From: JBGLNJ01 sp964353405
Lineage (GTDB): Bacteria > Chloroflexota > Anaerolineae > Fen-1058
Assembly: GCA_964353405.1 (NCBI GenBank)
Contig: CAYGWJ010000462.1
Location: forward strand, 1-5,770
Direction: 5' to 3'
DNA length: 5,770 bases
Position 1 is the stretch's first letter. Each line of letters starts with the position of its first letter. The position numbers were made by a program, and so were the translations under genes. Positions 1 through 5,770 of this stretch are shown here, in pieces. Under the pieces are notes generated by a model. That model was not told where the DNA came from, searched no databases, and saw nothing but the letters and a program-made list of their open reading frames with translations.

Positions 1-5
1 AGGAG
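1..5 (+). promoter_or_regulatory. Ribosome binding site of AT3-1
   Basis: AGGAG at the first bases of the window ends 8 bases before the ATG at 14. It supports that start. The promoter and anything else upstream lie outside the window. Confidence 0.75.
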
Positions 6-13
6 TAGCGGAA

Positions 14-1222
14 ATGGAAACAAAAGCTATCGCTCGAAGATACGACCTCGACTGGCTGCGCGTGCTGGCCATCCTGACGGTCTTTGTATTTCATTGTGGG
101 CGCTTTTTCGATCTGGAGGATTGGCACGTCAAGAACCCTGCCACCTACTACGGAGCGGAGGTCTGGACCTACTTCCTGGCGGGCTGGCTCATGCCGCTCG
201 TCTTTGTGATCTCGGGGGCCAGCATCTTTTATGCCCTGGGGAAGGGCGGGGTGGGCAAATTCGTCAAAGACAAAGCGCTGCGCCTGCTGGTGCCCCTGGC
301 GGTCGGGGCGTGCACCCACATTGCGCTGCAGGTCTACTTTGAGTACCGCTTCTGGGGAAGATTCAGCGGCTCGTTCTTTGCCTTCCTGCCGCACTATTTC
401 GATGGCTTGCGCGATTTCGGCGGCAACTTTGCCTGGACAGGGTTGCACCTGTGGTATCTGGGCGTGCTGTTCATTTTGAGCCTTGCTTTCCTACCGCTCT
501 TCCTGTGGCTCAAGGCAGGCTTCGGAAAGCGCCTGTTGAGCTGGTTGGGGGAATTCCTGGCCAAGCCAGGAGCGGTGTACCTGCTGGCATTGCCGGGCAC
601 CCTGCTGGTTCCCTACATGGATCCCGACGGTTTTCTTACGGGGCGGGACTGGGGAGGTTGGGGCCTGCCTCTGTACATCCCTTACTTCTTGGCGGGTTTC
701 CTTGTGATCTCGCACGAAGGCCTGCAGGTCAGAATCCGGCTGCAGCGCTGGTTCTCCTTGGCAGCCGGAGCGATGATCTTTATCACCCTTCTGGTTGTGG
801 CGCTCACGCAAGGTGATCCGGTCTTTGGCACCGCTGCGTACTCGCTGTTTTTCTCACTGTTCAGCCTCTTCTCGTGGTGTTTTGTGCTGGCCATCCTTGG
901 TTTCGGGTTGCAGTATCTCACGTTCAACACCCGCTTCCTCCGATATGCCAACGAGGCCATACTGCCGTTCTACATCCTGCACCAGACCGTGATCGTCAGC
1001 GTCGGCTTTTTTCTAGTGCGGTGGCCGATCCCGGATCTGGGCAAGTTCGCCATCATCGCCGCCAGCTCGTTCGCCATCATCATGGGCCTGTACGAGTTCC
1101 TGGTGCGGCGCTTCAACTTGCTGCGCTTCTTGTTCGGGATGAAACCCGTGCCCAAAACACGAATTGCGCAATCCCAACAAGCTGCGCCGACCAATCGCCA
1201 GGAGAGCTTGCCATCCGCTTGA
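14..1222 (+). CDS. AT3-1: acyltransferase family 3 membrane protein, OpgC/MdoC-like
   Basis: Seen: a complete 402-residue, very hydrophobic protein with about ten likely membrane segments (roughly residues 17-35, 54-75, 88-110, 145-167, 185-200, 218-234, 247-265, 280-297, 314-337, 343-362). The first segment carries LDWLR then H27, giving the AT3 pair R16-X10-H27. Further motifs are ISGAS (66-70), F83-X3-K87-X2-R90 before LLVP, HLWYL (145-149), YANEA then PFYILHQ (H323), and a C-terminal YEFLVRR...FGMK (360-377) followed by a polar tail of about 25 residues. Known: AT3 enzymes transfer acyl groups across the cytoplasmic membrane to sugar acceptors. The HLW and C-terminal motifs and the length resemble E. 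coli OpgC, which succinylates periplasmic glucans. Inferred: an O-acyltransferase of unknown donor and acceptor. The length suits a full-length AT3 protein without a fused SGNH domain. First visible gene of the likely operon; closest relative here is AT3-3. K87 replaces the usual Arg of the RxxR motif. Confidence 0.95.
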   Translation: METKAIARRYDLDWLRVLAILTVFVFHCGRFFDLEDWHVKNPATYYGAEVWTYFLAGWLMPLVFVISGASIFYALGKGGVGKFVKDKALRLLVPLAVGACTHIALQVYFEYRFWGRFSGSFFAFLPHYFDGLRDFGGNFAWTGLHLWYLGVLFILSLAFLPLFLWLKAGFGKRLLSWLGEFLAKPGAVYLLALPGTLLVPYMDPDGFLTGRDWGGWGLPLYIPYFLAGFLVISHEGLQVRIRLQRWFSLAAGAMIFITLLVVALTQGDPVFGTAAYSLFFSLFSLFSWCFVLAILGFGLQYLTFNTRFLRYANEAILPFYILHQTVIVSVGFFLVRWPIPDLGKFAIIAASSFAIIMGLYEFLVRRFNLLRFLFGMKPVPKTRIAQSQQAAPTNRQESLPSA

Positions 1223-1244
1223 GCCGGTCGAGACGTCTGAAGGT

Positions 1245-1251
1245 AAGGAGG
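1245..1251 (+). promoter_or_regulatory. Ribosome binding site of AT3-2, decides the start
   Basis: AAGGAGG, a near-ideal Shine-Dalgarno sequence, lies 6 bases before the ATG at 1258. The reading frame stays open far upstream, to an ATG at 874 inside AT3-1. This site, and the fact that homology to AT3 proteins begins only after 1258, fix the true start. Confidence 0.88.
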
Positions 1252-1257
1252 AACACC

Positions 1258-2445
1258 ATGCAGGGCCAAAATGTTTCGGGACAGACAGACAGCACTACCC
1301 GAGAATCGGTACGCCTACACTATCTCGACACGTTGCGGGTGCTGGCCGTGTTCATGGTCTTTCTGTTCCACTCCTCCATGCCCTTCATCCTTGGGCAGGC
1401 GGAAATTGTGAACGCAGAGACCAGCCTGGCCGCGACAATGTTCTTTGGGGCTTTCCTCGCGCCGTGGGGCATGCCCTTTTTCTTCCTGCTCGCCGGCGCG
1501 GCTACCTGGTTCGCCCTGCAGCGGCGCACGGCACGCCAGTTTGCCGGCGAGCGCTTCCGACGCCTGTTCGTCCCTTTCCTGGCAGGCTGCGCTCTGTTCA
1601 CCCCCCTCCAGACCTACATCGAGTGGATCTTTCACGTCCGGGTAGGAAGCTACGAGGGCTCCTACCTGCAGTTCTTTTTCGTCGAACGCTTCGCCGGCTG
1701 GAACCCCACCCTATTCGGCTGGATAGGCTACCACCTCTGGTTCCTGGGCTACCTGTTCGTTGATTCGCTGCTCTTGCTCCCGCTGCTCGAGTGGCTGAAA
1801 GGAGAGGCCGGCCACCGGATCGTCTCACGGCTGGCGAGGCTGTGCGAGCACCGGGGCGGCATCCTCGTCTTCATCCTCCCCCTCCTCTTGATTCAGCTTG
1901 GCCTGCGGCCTTTCTTTCCTGAAGAGCGCAACTGGGCCGATTTCTTCTACTACCCGGTCTTTTTCCTGGCAGGGTATCTTTTCTACGCCGACGAGCGCTT
2001 TGTGCGAGCCATCCGGCGGGACCGCTGGCTGGTGCTGGCGGTCGCGATCGCCGCCCTGTTGGGCCTGATGGCTACGGTCGCGCTGGGCGAGGCCGAGACC
2101 CTGTTTTCCACCCCGAGCAACCCCGGCTTTTACCTCTTCTGGGCATGCGCCGTCGTTGATGCCTGGTGCTGGTCGGTCACCATGCTCTACGTGGGCATGC
2201 GCTTCCTGGATTTCAGCAACGGGTGGACGCGCTACGGGCAGCAAGCGATCGTACCCTTTTACGTATTCCACCAACCGGTGATCTTTGCCTTCGCTTTCTA
2301 CGTCGTGCAGTGGCAGGCCGGCGTCACGGTCAAAATGCTGACCGTCATCCTGGCCTCTTTTGTAGTGACCGTCGCGCTCTACGAGCTGCTCGTCCGGCGG
2401 GTGGCTCCGCTGCGGGATCTGTTCGGCATGAAAAGGACTGTGTGA
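1258..2445 (+). CDS. AT3-2: acyltransferase family 3 membrane protein, divergent OpgC/MdoC-like paralogue
   Basis: Seen: 395 residues. A polar N-terminus of about 20 residues, rich in Ser, Thr and Gln, precedes the first membrane segment, which carries R27-X10-H38. Then come a membrane segment around MPFFFLLAGA (72-81), F95-X3-R99-X2-R102 before LFVP, YHLWFLGYLF (158-167), a cytoplasmic-looking basic loop (180-194), PFYVFHQ (H338), and a C-terminal YELLVRR...LFGMK ending four residues from the stop. About ten membrane segments are expected. Unlike its neighbours it has a classical RxxR motif and lacks the long polar tail. Over the last 66 aligned residues it matches AT3-1 at 29 positions (44%), against 46 (70%) between AT3-1 and AT3-3, so it is the outlier of the first three. 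Inferred: an O-acyltransferase, perhaps with a different donor or acceptor from AT3-1 and -3. Its stop is one base from the AT3-3 start, which favours translational coupling. The upstream-extended reading of this frame is rejected. Confidence 0.94.
   Translation: MQGQNVSGQTDSTTRESVRLHYLDTLRVLAVFMVFLFHSSMPFILGQAEIVNAETSLAATMFFGAFLAPWGMPFFFLLAGAATWFALQRRTARQFAGERFRRLFVPFLAGCALFTPLQTYIEWIFHVRVGSYEGSYLQFFFVERFAGWNPTLFGWIGYHLWFLGYLFVDSLLLLPLLEWLKGEAGHRIVSRLARLCEHRGGILVFILPLLLIQLGLRPFFPEERNWADFFYYPVFFLAGYLFYADERFVRAIRRDRWLVLAVAIAALLGLMATVALGEAETLFSTPSNPGFYLFWACAVVDAWCWSVTMLYVGMRFLDFSNGWTRYGQQAIVPFYVFHQPVIFAFAFYVVQWQAGVTVKMLTVILASFVVTVALYELLVRRVAPLRDLFGMKRTV
2433..2437 (+). promoter_or_regulatory. 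Ribosome binding site of AT3-3 inside the end of AT3-2
   Basis: AAGGA lies within the last codons of AT3-2, 9 bases before the ATG at 2447. Initiation therefore occurs where ribosomes finishing AT3-2 terminate (TGA 2443-2445), the usual arrangement for coupled translation. Confidence 0.65.
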
Positions 2446-2446
2446 A

Positions 2447-3643
2447 ATGGAGAGAAAAGTTTCTACGAGGGTGTACTATCTTGACTGGCTGCGTGTGCTG
2501 GGCATCTTGGTCGTGTTCATCTATCACTCCAGCCGCTTTTTCAACATGGAGGACTGGTTAGTCAAGAACCCCACCTGGTATTCGTGGGTGGAGGTCTGGA
2601 ACCGGTTTGCCACATCGTGGATGATGCCTCTGATGTTTGCCATCTCGGGGGCCAGCCTGTTCTACGCCGTGGGAAACGGTGGGGCTGCCAACTTCCTCAA
2701 GGACAAGGTGCCCCGCCTGTTAGTGCCGGTGGTGGTGTGCGATTTCACCCACGCTTCGCTGCAGGTCTACCTGTACCGTCTCACCCACGGCGAGTTCAGC
2801 GGCGCCTATTTCCAGTTTCTGCCGCATTACTTTTTCGACAACTTTGAATGGCAGGGTGAGCATCTGTGGTACCTGTGGCTGCTGCTTCTGTTTAGCATCC
2901 TTCTCTATCCCCTAATGCGCTGGTTGACCCCTGGGAAGTCCCAGGGGTTGAAGGGCCGAGGCCGGGGCGTGCTATCCAGGCTGTGCGACCTGTTAGCCCT
3001 GCCCGGGGCGGTCTATGCGCTGGCGCTGCCCGCGATCGTGCTGGTGGTGCTCTTGGACTACAACAGCGCAGTGATGGAACACAATGCAGGCTGGGCCTTT
3101 ATCGTCTATCTGTGGCTTACCCTGGCCGGTTTCTTGGTTGTGTCCCACGAGCGCCTGCAAGCCAGCATCCAGCGGCTGCGCTGGCTCTCTCTGCCGGTAG
3201 GCTTGGTCCTGGTGGGGTCTTCTCTTTTCCTGCTTGGCATGGAAGCACTGCCTACCTTCGGCACGTGGCGTTACGCCCTGGGCTGGGGCTCCCGCGCCCT
3301 GGGTTCCTGGTGCTGCGTTCTGGCGATTTTGGGTTTTGGCAGGAAGCACCTGAATTTCAGCGCGCCCTTCCTGATCTATGCCAACGAAGCGGTGCTGCCT
3401 TTTTACATCCTGCACCAGACGGTGCTGCTATCGGTGGGTTACCTGGTCGTCCAATGGGCCATCCCGGACCTGCTCAAGTGGGTCATCATCCTGCCGGTTT
3501 CGTTCGTCATCATCATGGTCATGTACGAGTTCCTGGTACGGCGCTACAACGTTATGCGCTTCCTGTTCGGGATGAAGCCGCGGCCCAAAGCATCCACCGT
3601 CCAGTCCCAGGAAGCCGCTTCGGGCGGCGTGCCGGCGAACTAA
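2447..3643 (+). CDS. AT3-3: acyltransferase family 3 membrane protein, OpgC/MdoC-like, close paralogue of AT3-1
   Basis: Seen: 398 residues with the same architecture as AT3-1. It has LDWLR with R16-X10-H27, EDWLVKNP (35-42), ISGAS (66-70), F83-X3-K87-X2-R90, HLWYL (139-143), PGAVY (186-190), YANEA then PFYILHQ (H323), YEFLVRR...FGMK (360-377), and a polar tail sharing a QSQ-AA pattern with AT3-1. By hand alignment it matches AT3-1 at 75 of the first 130 positions and 61 of residues 291-380. Differences are confined to loops: six residues fewer before HLWYL and seven more (161-167) after the fourth membrane segment, where a perfect palindrome lies in the DNA. K87 again replaces the first Arg of RxxR. 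Inferred: an active O-acyltransferase arising from the same ancestor as AT3-1, acceptor unknown. It starts one base after AT3-2 and is followed by a 46-base spacer. Confidence 0.95.
   Translation: MERKVSTRVYYLDWLRVLGILVVFIYHSSRFFNMEDWLVKNPTWYSWVEVWNRFATSWMMPLMFAISGASLFYAVGNGGAANFLKDKVPRLLVPVVVCDFTHASLQVYLYRLTHGEFSGAYFQFLPHYFFDNFEWQGEHLWYLWLLLLFSILLYPLMRWLTPGKSQGLKGRGRGVLSRLCDLLALPGAVYALALPAIVLVVLLDYNSAVMEHNAGWAFIVYLWLTLAGFLVVSHERLQASIQRLRWLSLPVGLVLVGSSLFLLGMEALPTFGTWRYALGWGSRALGSWCCVLAILGFGRKHLNFSAPFLIYANEAVLPFYILHQTVLLSVGYLVVQWAIPDLLKWVIILPVSFVIIMVMYEFLVRRYNVMRFLFGMKPRPKASTVQSQEAASGGVPAN
2927..2948 (+). repeat. Perfect 10-bp inverted repeat inside AT3-3
   Basis: The left arm ACCCCTGGGA (2927-2936) and right arm TCCCAGGGGT (2939-2948) are exact reverse complements around a two-base AG centre. 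The transcript could fold into a very stable GC-rich hairpin, with two G-U pairs able to extend it outward. In frame it encodes TPGKSQG (AT3-3 residues 161-167), a stretch that AT3-1 and AT3-2 lack at the aligned place. It is not a terminator: no T-run follows and the gene continues for about 700 bases. It may be an inserted palindromic element, or a chance or structural hairpin. Confidence 0.85.
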
Positions 3644-3678
3644 CAAGGCCGGAGACCTGTGAGGTCGATGGCGAGAGA

Positions 3679-3683
3679 GAGGA
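3679..3683 (+). promoter_or_regulatory. Ribosome binding site of AT3-4
   Basis: GAGGA within a GA-rich run lies 6 bases before the ATG at 3690. An ATG at 3668 is out of frame and has no comparable site. Confidence 0.72.
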
Positions 3684-3689
3684 AACAAC

Positions 3690-4559
3690 ATGGAAAAGCA
3701 AATGGTAGTTCGCGACCCGGCAGACGGAGCAGGTGCCCTGGACGCGAGCCGACCTGTGTCTGCCGTGGCAGCCGTCCAGACCAAGGCAGCCGGTCGCCTG
3801 CTCTTTGTTGACAATATCCGCATCTTTCTGACGATCCTGGTGATCCTGCACCATCTGATGGTCATTTACGCCGGGACCGGGGGTTTCCCCTACCGGGAAG
3901 GCCGGGAGGACGTGGTCACCAACTCGCTCGGCGGATGGTTCTGCGCGGTCAATCAGGCTTACTTTATGGGCCTTTTTCTGCTCGTCTCGGCCTACTTTGT
4001 GCCGGGCTCTTACGACCGCAAGGGGGCGGGCCGCTTCGTGAAGGACCGCCTGATCCGCCTGGGGATCCCGCTGGCCATATATAGCTGGATCCTCGACCCC
4101 TTGTTCGCATACGCGCTCCTGACCTTATATGGGGAACCGCACGCACCCCTGTGGCGCTTCTTCCCGGGTCAGTACTTTAGCGAGTATGGCCCGCTGCTCG
4201 GCGCCGGGCCGTTGTGGTTCATCGAGACCCTGCTCATCTTTACCTTGCTGTACGTGCTGTGGCGACTTGTCACCCGGTCGCGGCCGCCTGAGTCGGCCGT
4301 GGAGACCGCTTTCCCCGGCAATGGCTCTATCGCCCTCTTTGCCCTGCTCTTGGGGGTGGCCGGCTTTTTGGTCCGCCAGTTCTTCCTCATCGACGAGTAT
4401 AACTTTCGGCCCTTGAACCTGCAGTTCCCCTTCTTCGCCCAGTACATCGCCCTGTTCGTCGTCGGGCTGATTGCCTACCGGCGCAACTGGCTGCTGAGCC
4501 TGCCCGACAAAACGGGTCGCCTGTGGCTACGAATCGCGGTCCTTTTCATCCTTTTGTGG
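3690..4559 (+). repeat. Left copy of the AT3-4/AT3-5 tandem duplication
   Basis: This part of AT3-4 aligns along its whole length with 4948-5770. Exact shared stretches include the first 15 bases of both genes (3690-3704 and 4948-4962), 20 bases at 3954-3973 and 5176-5195, 23 bases at 3993-4015 and 5215-5237, and 24 bases at 4434-4457 and 5641-5664. The proteins match at 76 of 100 positions from AT3-4 residue 36 to 135. Confidence 0.85.
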
Positions 4560-4925
4560 GCGCCCCTCATGCTGATTGGCGGCGCAACCACGAGCTTTGC
4601 TCCCTACAGAGGCGGCTGGCATTGGCAGGCCTTTGTCTACGCGCTCTGGGAGTCTTTTCTTTGCCTCAGCATGTGCATTGCCCTGATCTATGCCTTTCGC
4701 CGCTACCTCAATCGTCAGGGTAAGCTGGCCGGATTCCTGTCGCCTGCCGCCTACACCGCCTATCTCATCCATGTGCCGCTGATTACCGGCGTGGCCCTGG
4801 CGATGCGCCCTGTGATGCTCTATCCGTTGCTCAAGTGGGCCTTTGCGGCGCTGGTGGCTATCCCGTTGTGTTTCGGGCTGAGCAGCCTGATCCGCAAGCT
4901 GCCCTATACAGACCGGGTCTTGTAG
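3690..4925 (+). CDS. AT3-4: acyltransferase family 3 membrane protein, second subfamily
   Basis: Seen: 411 residues. A polar, Ala-rich N-terminus of about 35 residues precedes membrane segment 1, which carries R44-X10-H55 (H54-H55 doublet; H55 is the aligned residue). Next come AYFMGLFLLVSAYFVPGSYD (90-109), F116-X3-R120-X2-R123 followed by LGIP, GPLWFIET (173-180) in place of the HLWYL of the first three genes, FPFFAQYIALF (246-256), and AYLIHVPLI (357-365, H361), the counterpart of PFYxxHQ. About ten membrane segments are expected, with no extra domain. Known: R-X10-H and RxxR are conserved features of the AT3 family, and the segment-1 His is implicated in catalysis. Inferred: a membrane O-acyltransferase of a subfamily distinct from AT3-1 to -3; donor and acceptor unknown. 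It is preceded by a 46-base spacer and ends in tandem in-frame stops, TAG then TGA (4923-4928). AT3-5 is a close copy. Confidence 0.94.
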   Translation: MEKQMVVRDPADGAGALDASRPVSAVAAVQTKAAGRLLFVDNIRIFLTILVILHHLMVIYAGTGGFPYREGREDVVTNSLGGWFCAVNQAYFMGLFLLVSAYFVPGSYDRKGAGRFVKDRLIRLGIPLAIYSWILDPLFAYALLTLYGEPHAPLWRFFPGQYFSEYGPLLGAGPLWFIETLLIFTLLYVLWRLVTRSRPPESAVETAFPGNGSIALFALLLGVAGFLVRQFFLIDEYNFRPLNLQFPFFAQYIALFVVGLIAYRRNWLLSLPDKTGRLWLRIAVLFILLWAPLMLIGGATTSFAPYRGGWHWQAFVYALWESFLCLSMCIALIYAFRRYLNRQGKLAGFLSPAAYTAYLIHVPLITGVALAMRPVMLYPLLKWAFAALVAIPLCFGLSSLIRKLPYTDRVL

Positions 4926-4936
4926 TGAGATCGTCC

Positions 4937-4942
4937 GAGGAG
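4937..4942 (+). promoter_or_regulatory. Ribosome binding site of AT3-5
   Basis: GAGGAG lies 5 bases before the ATG at 4948. With the first 15 coding bases identical to those of AT3-4, it fixes the start at this MEKQM rather than at the second Met four codons later. Confidence 0.8.
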
Positions 4943-4947
4943 AAAAA

Positions 4948-5770
4948 ATGGAAAAGCAAATGACACTTGACACTCCCGTGCCAGCCGCAGCAGACGTCCA
5001 GCCCAAAGCGATCAGCCGACTGCTCTTCATTGACAATATCCGCGTGATGCTCACGATCCAGGTGGTGCTGTTCCACTTGCTGATCATCTACGCCGGCACC
5101 GGGGGATGGTTGTACAAGGAAGGCCGCGAGGATTTTGCCACGGGCGCGCTCGGCGCGTGGCTCATCACCGTCAGCCAGGCTTACTTTATGGGCCTCTTTC
5201 TGCTCATCTCGGCTTACTTTGTGCCGGGCTCTTACGATCGCAAAGGCGCAGGCCGCTTTTTGCTCGATCGTCTGATCCGACTGGGGATTCCTCTGGCGAT
5301 CTATAGCTGGCTCCTCAGTCCGCTGCTGGTGTATCTGGACCTGCGTGTGACCGAGGGGTTGAGCCTGCCGTGGTGGCACTATCTGCCCGGCGTCAGGTTC
5401 GAAGCCGTGATCGGCTCCGGGCCGCTGTGGTTCGTCGAGACTCTGCTCATCTTTTCAGTCGTGTACGTGGGATGGCGACTTGTTTCGTCCCGCCCAGCCC
5501 CATCCTCGGTGGACACTCGCTTTCCTGGCAATGGCGTGATCGCTCTCCTGACGGTGCTCTTGGGCATCGCGGGATTTTTGGTGCGCCTGTGGCGTCCGAT
5601 AGGCTGGAACTTTTCTCCGTTGAATCTCCAGTTCCCGTTTTTCGCCCAGTACATCGCCCTGTTCATCGTCGGGCTGATCGCCTACCGGCGCAACTGGCTC
5701 CTGGGCTTGCCCGAGACGACGGGGCGACTGTGGCTGGCGATTGGCGTCGTCATGATCTTTTTATTCTGGC
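4948..5770 (+). CDS. AT3-5: acyltransferase family 3 membrane protein, cut by the window edge
   Basis: Seen: 274 residues, open to the last base, so the 3' end is missing because the window stops rather than because the gene is broken. It starts MEKQM like AT3-4 but has a shorter linker (23 residues before RLLF, against 35). Motifs in order are R32-X10-H43 in membrane segment 1, AYFMGLFLLISAYFVPGSYD (78-97), F104-X3-R108-X2-R111 followed by LGIP, GPLWFVET (158-165), and FPFFAQYIALF (229-239). The window ends in about the seventh membrane segment, and the C-terminal His motif (H361 in AT3-4) should lie just beyond. Scaled to AT3-4, about 120 residues are missing. Inferred: a membrane O-acyltransferase, a recent paralogue of AT3-4, in the same operon (22-base gap). 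Function beyond acyl transfer is unknown. Confidence 0.93.
   Translation, partial: MEKQMTLDTPVPAAADVQPKAISRLLFIDNIRVMLTIQVVLFHLLIIYAGTGGWLYKEGREDFATGALGAWLITVSQAYFMGLFLLISAYFVPGSYDRKGAGRFLLDRLIRLGIPLAIYSWLLSPLLVYLDLRVTEGLSLPWWHYLPGVRFEAVIGSGPLWFVETLLIFSVVYVGWRLVSSRPAPSSVDTRFPGNGVIALLTVLLGIAGFLVRLWRPIGWNFSPLNLQFPFFAQYIALFIVGLIAYRRNWLLGLPETTGRLWLAIGVVMIFLFW
4948..5770 (+). repeat. Right copy of the AT3-4/AT3-5 tandem duplication
   Basis: Counterpart of 3690-4559. Divergence is concentrated in the N-terminal linker, where this copy is 12 residues shorter, and in the loop before GPLWF. Membrane cores and the YRRNWLL segment stay nearly identical in DNA. The copy may continue past the window edge. 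Confidence 0.83.

Noticed and set aside
1231..1238. AGACGTCT palindrome between AT3-1 and AT3-2 as an operator
   Set aside because: Eight bases is readily chance, and no second copy is seen at the other junctions.
874..1257. A longer AT3-2 starting at 874 within AT3-1
   Set aside because: It would overlap AT3-1 by about 350 bases in another frame. The extension has no membrane or AT3 character, and an excellent ribosome binding site precedes the ATG at 1258.
1164..1763. Plus-strand open frame of 199 codons overlapping AT3-1 and AT3-2
   Set aside because: Arg/Pro/His-rich out-of-frame translation of AT3-2 with no motif; a shadow.
2927..2948. The AT3-3 palindrome as an intrinsic terminator
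   Set aside because: No U-tract follows and the coding frame continues intact past it to 3643.
3654..3666. GACCT-GTG-AGGTC hairpin between AT3-3 and AT3-4 as a terminator or attenuator
   Set aside because: Only a 5-bp stem with no T-run after it, so too weak to call. The next gene follows within 24 bases.
3808..3813. TTGACA as a -35 box inside AT3-4, repeated at 5030-5035 in AT3-5
   Set aside because: Both encode part of the conserved DNIR segment, and AT3-4 has no plausible -10 box at the right spacing. Conservation is explained by the protein and the duplication.
4527..5379. Long minus-strand open frames of 186 and 173 codons
   Set aside because: They lie opposite AT3-4 and AT3-5, are polar low-complexity translations with no recognisable domain, and are expected shadows in GC-rich DNA. 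The plus-strand frames carry the conserved family motifs.
4948..5770. AT3-5 as a truncated pseudogene
   Set aside because: The frame is open to the last base, with all expected motifs for its length. It is cut by the window, not by a mutation.

Overview
The window is a single-strand (+) block of five consecutive genes. Each encodes a polytopic membrane protein of the acyltransferase family 3 (AT3, Pfam Acyl_transf_3/PF01757; the family of OafA/OafB O-antigen acetylases and the OpgC/MdoC glucan succinyltransferase). Four genes are complete and the fifth runs off the right edge. No other gene type, RNA gene, CRISPR array, insertion sequence or terminator could be supported on either strand. No stretch longer than 46 bases lies between genes.

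Layout: AT3-1 (14-1222), AT3-2 (1258-2445), AT3-3 (2447-3643), AT3-4 (3690-4925), AT3-5 (4948 to beyond 5770). Gaps are 35, 1, 46 and 22 bases. Each start has a purine-rich ribosome binding site 5-9 bases upstream, so the block reads as one operon whose promoter lies left of the window. The genes form two subfamilies. AT3-1, -2 and -3 are OpgC/MdoC-like, with an HLW(Y/F)L motif, a PFYxxHQ motif and a C-terminal YE(F/L)LVRR...FGMK signature. AT3-4 and -5 are a second type with VPGSYDRKGAGRF, GPLWF(I/V)ET and, in AT3-4, AYLIHVPLI. All five keep the family's R-X10-H pair in membrane segment 1, so all could be active enzymes. They probably move acyl groups from a cytoplasmic donor onto extracytoplasmic sugars or a similar acceptor. 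Donor and acceptor cannot be read from the sequence, and no glucan synthase, glycosyltransferase or polymer export gene is visible.

The array seems to have grown by repeated duplication. AT3-4 and AT3-5 are close paralogues with long identical DNA stretches. AT3-1 and AT3-3 resemble each other more than either resembles AT3-2, which lies between them. The most striking detail is a perfect 10-bp inverted repeat (2927-2948) inside AT3-3. It encodes seven residues missing from the aligned loops of AT3-1 and AT3-2, as if a small palindromic element had been inserted in frame.

Organism: a GC-rich bacterium using Shine-Dalgarno initiation. Chloroflexota or another environmental lineage rich in AT3 paralogues is possible, but this is an impression. 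The window has no taxonomic marker.
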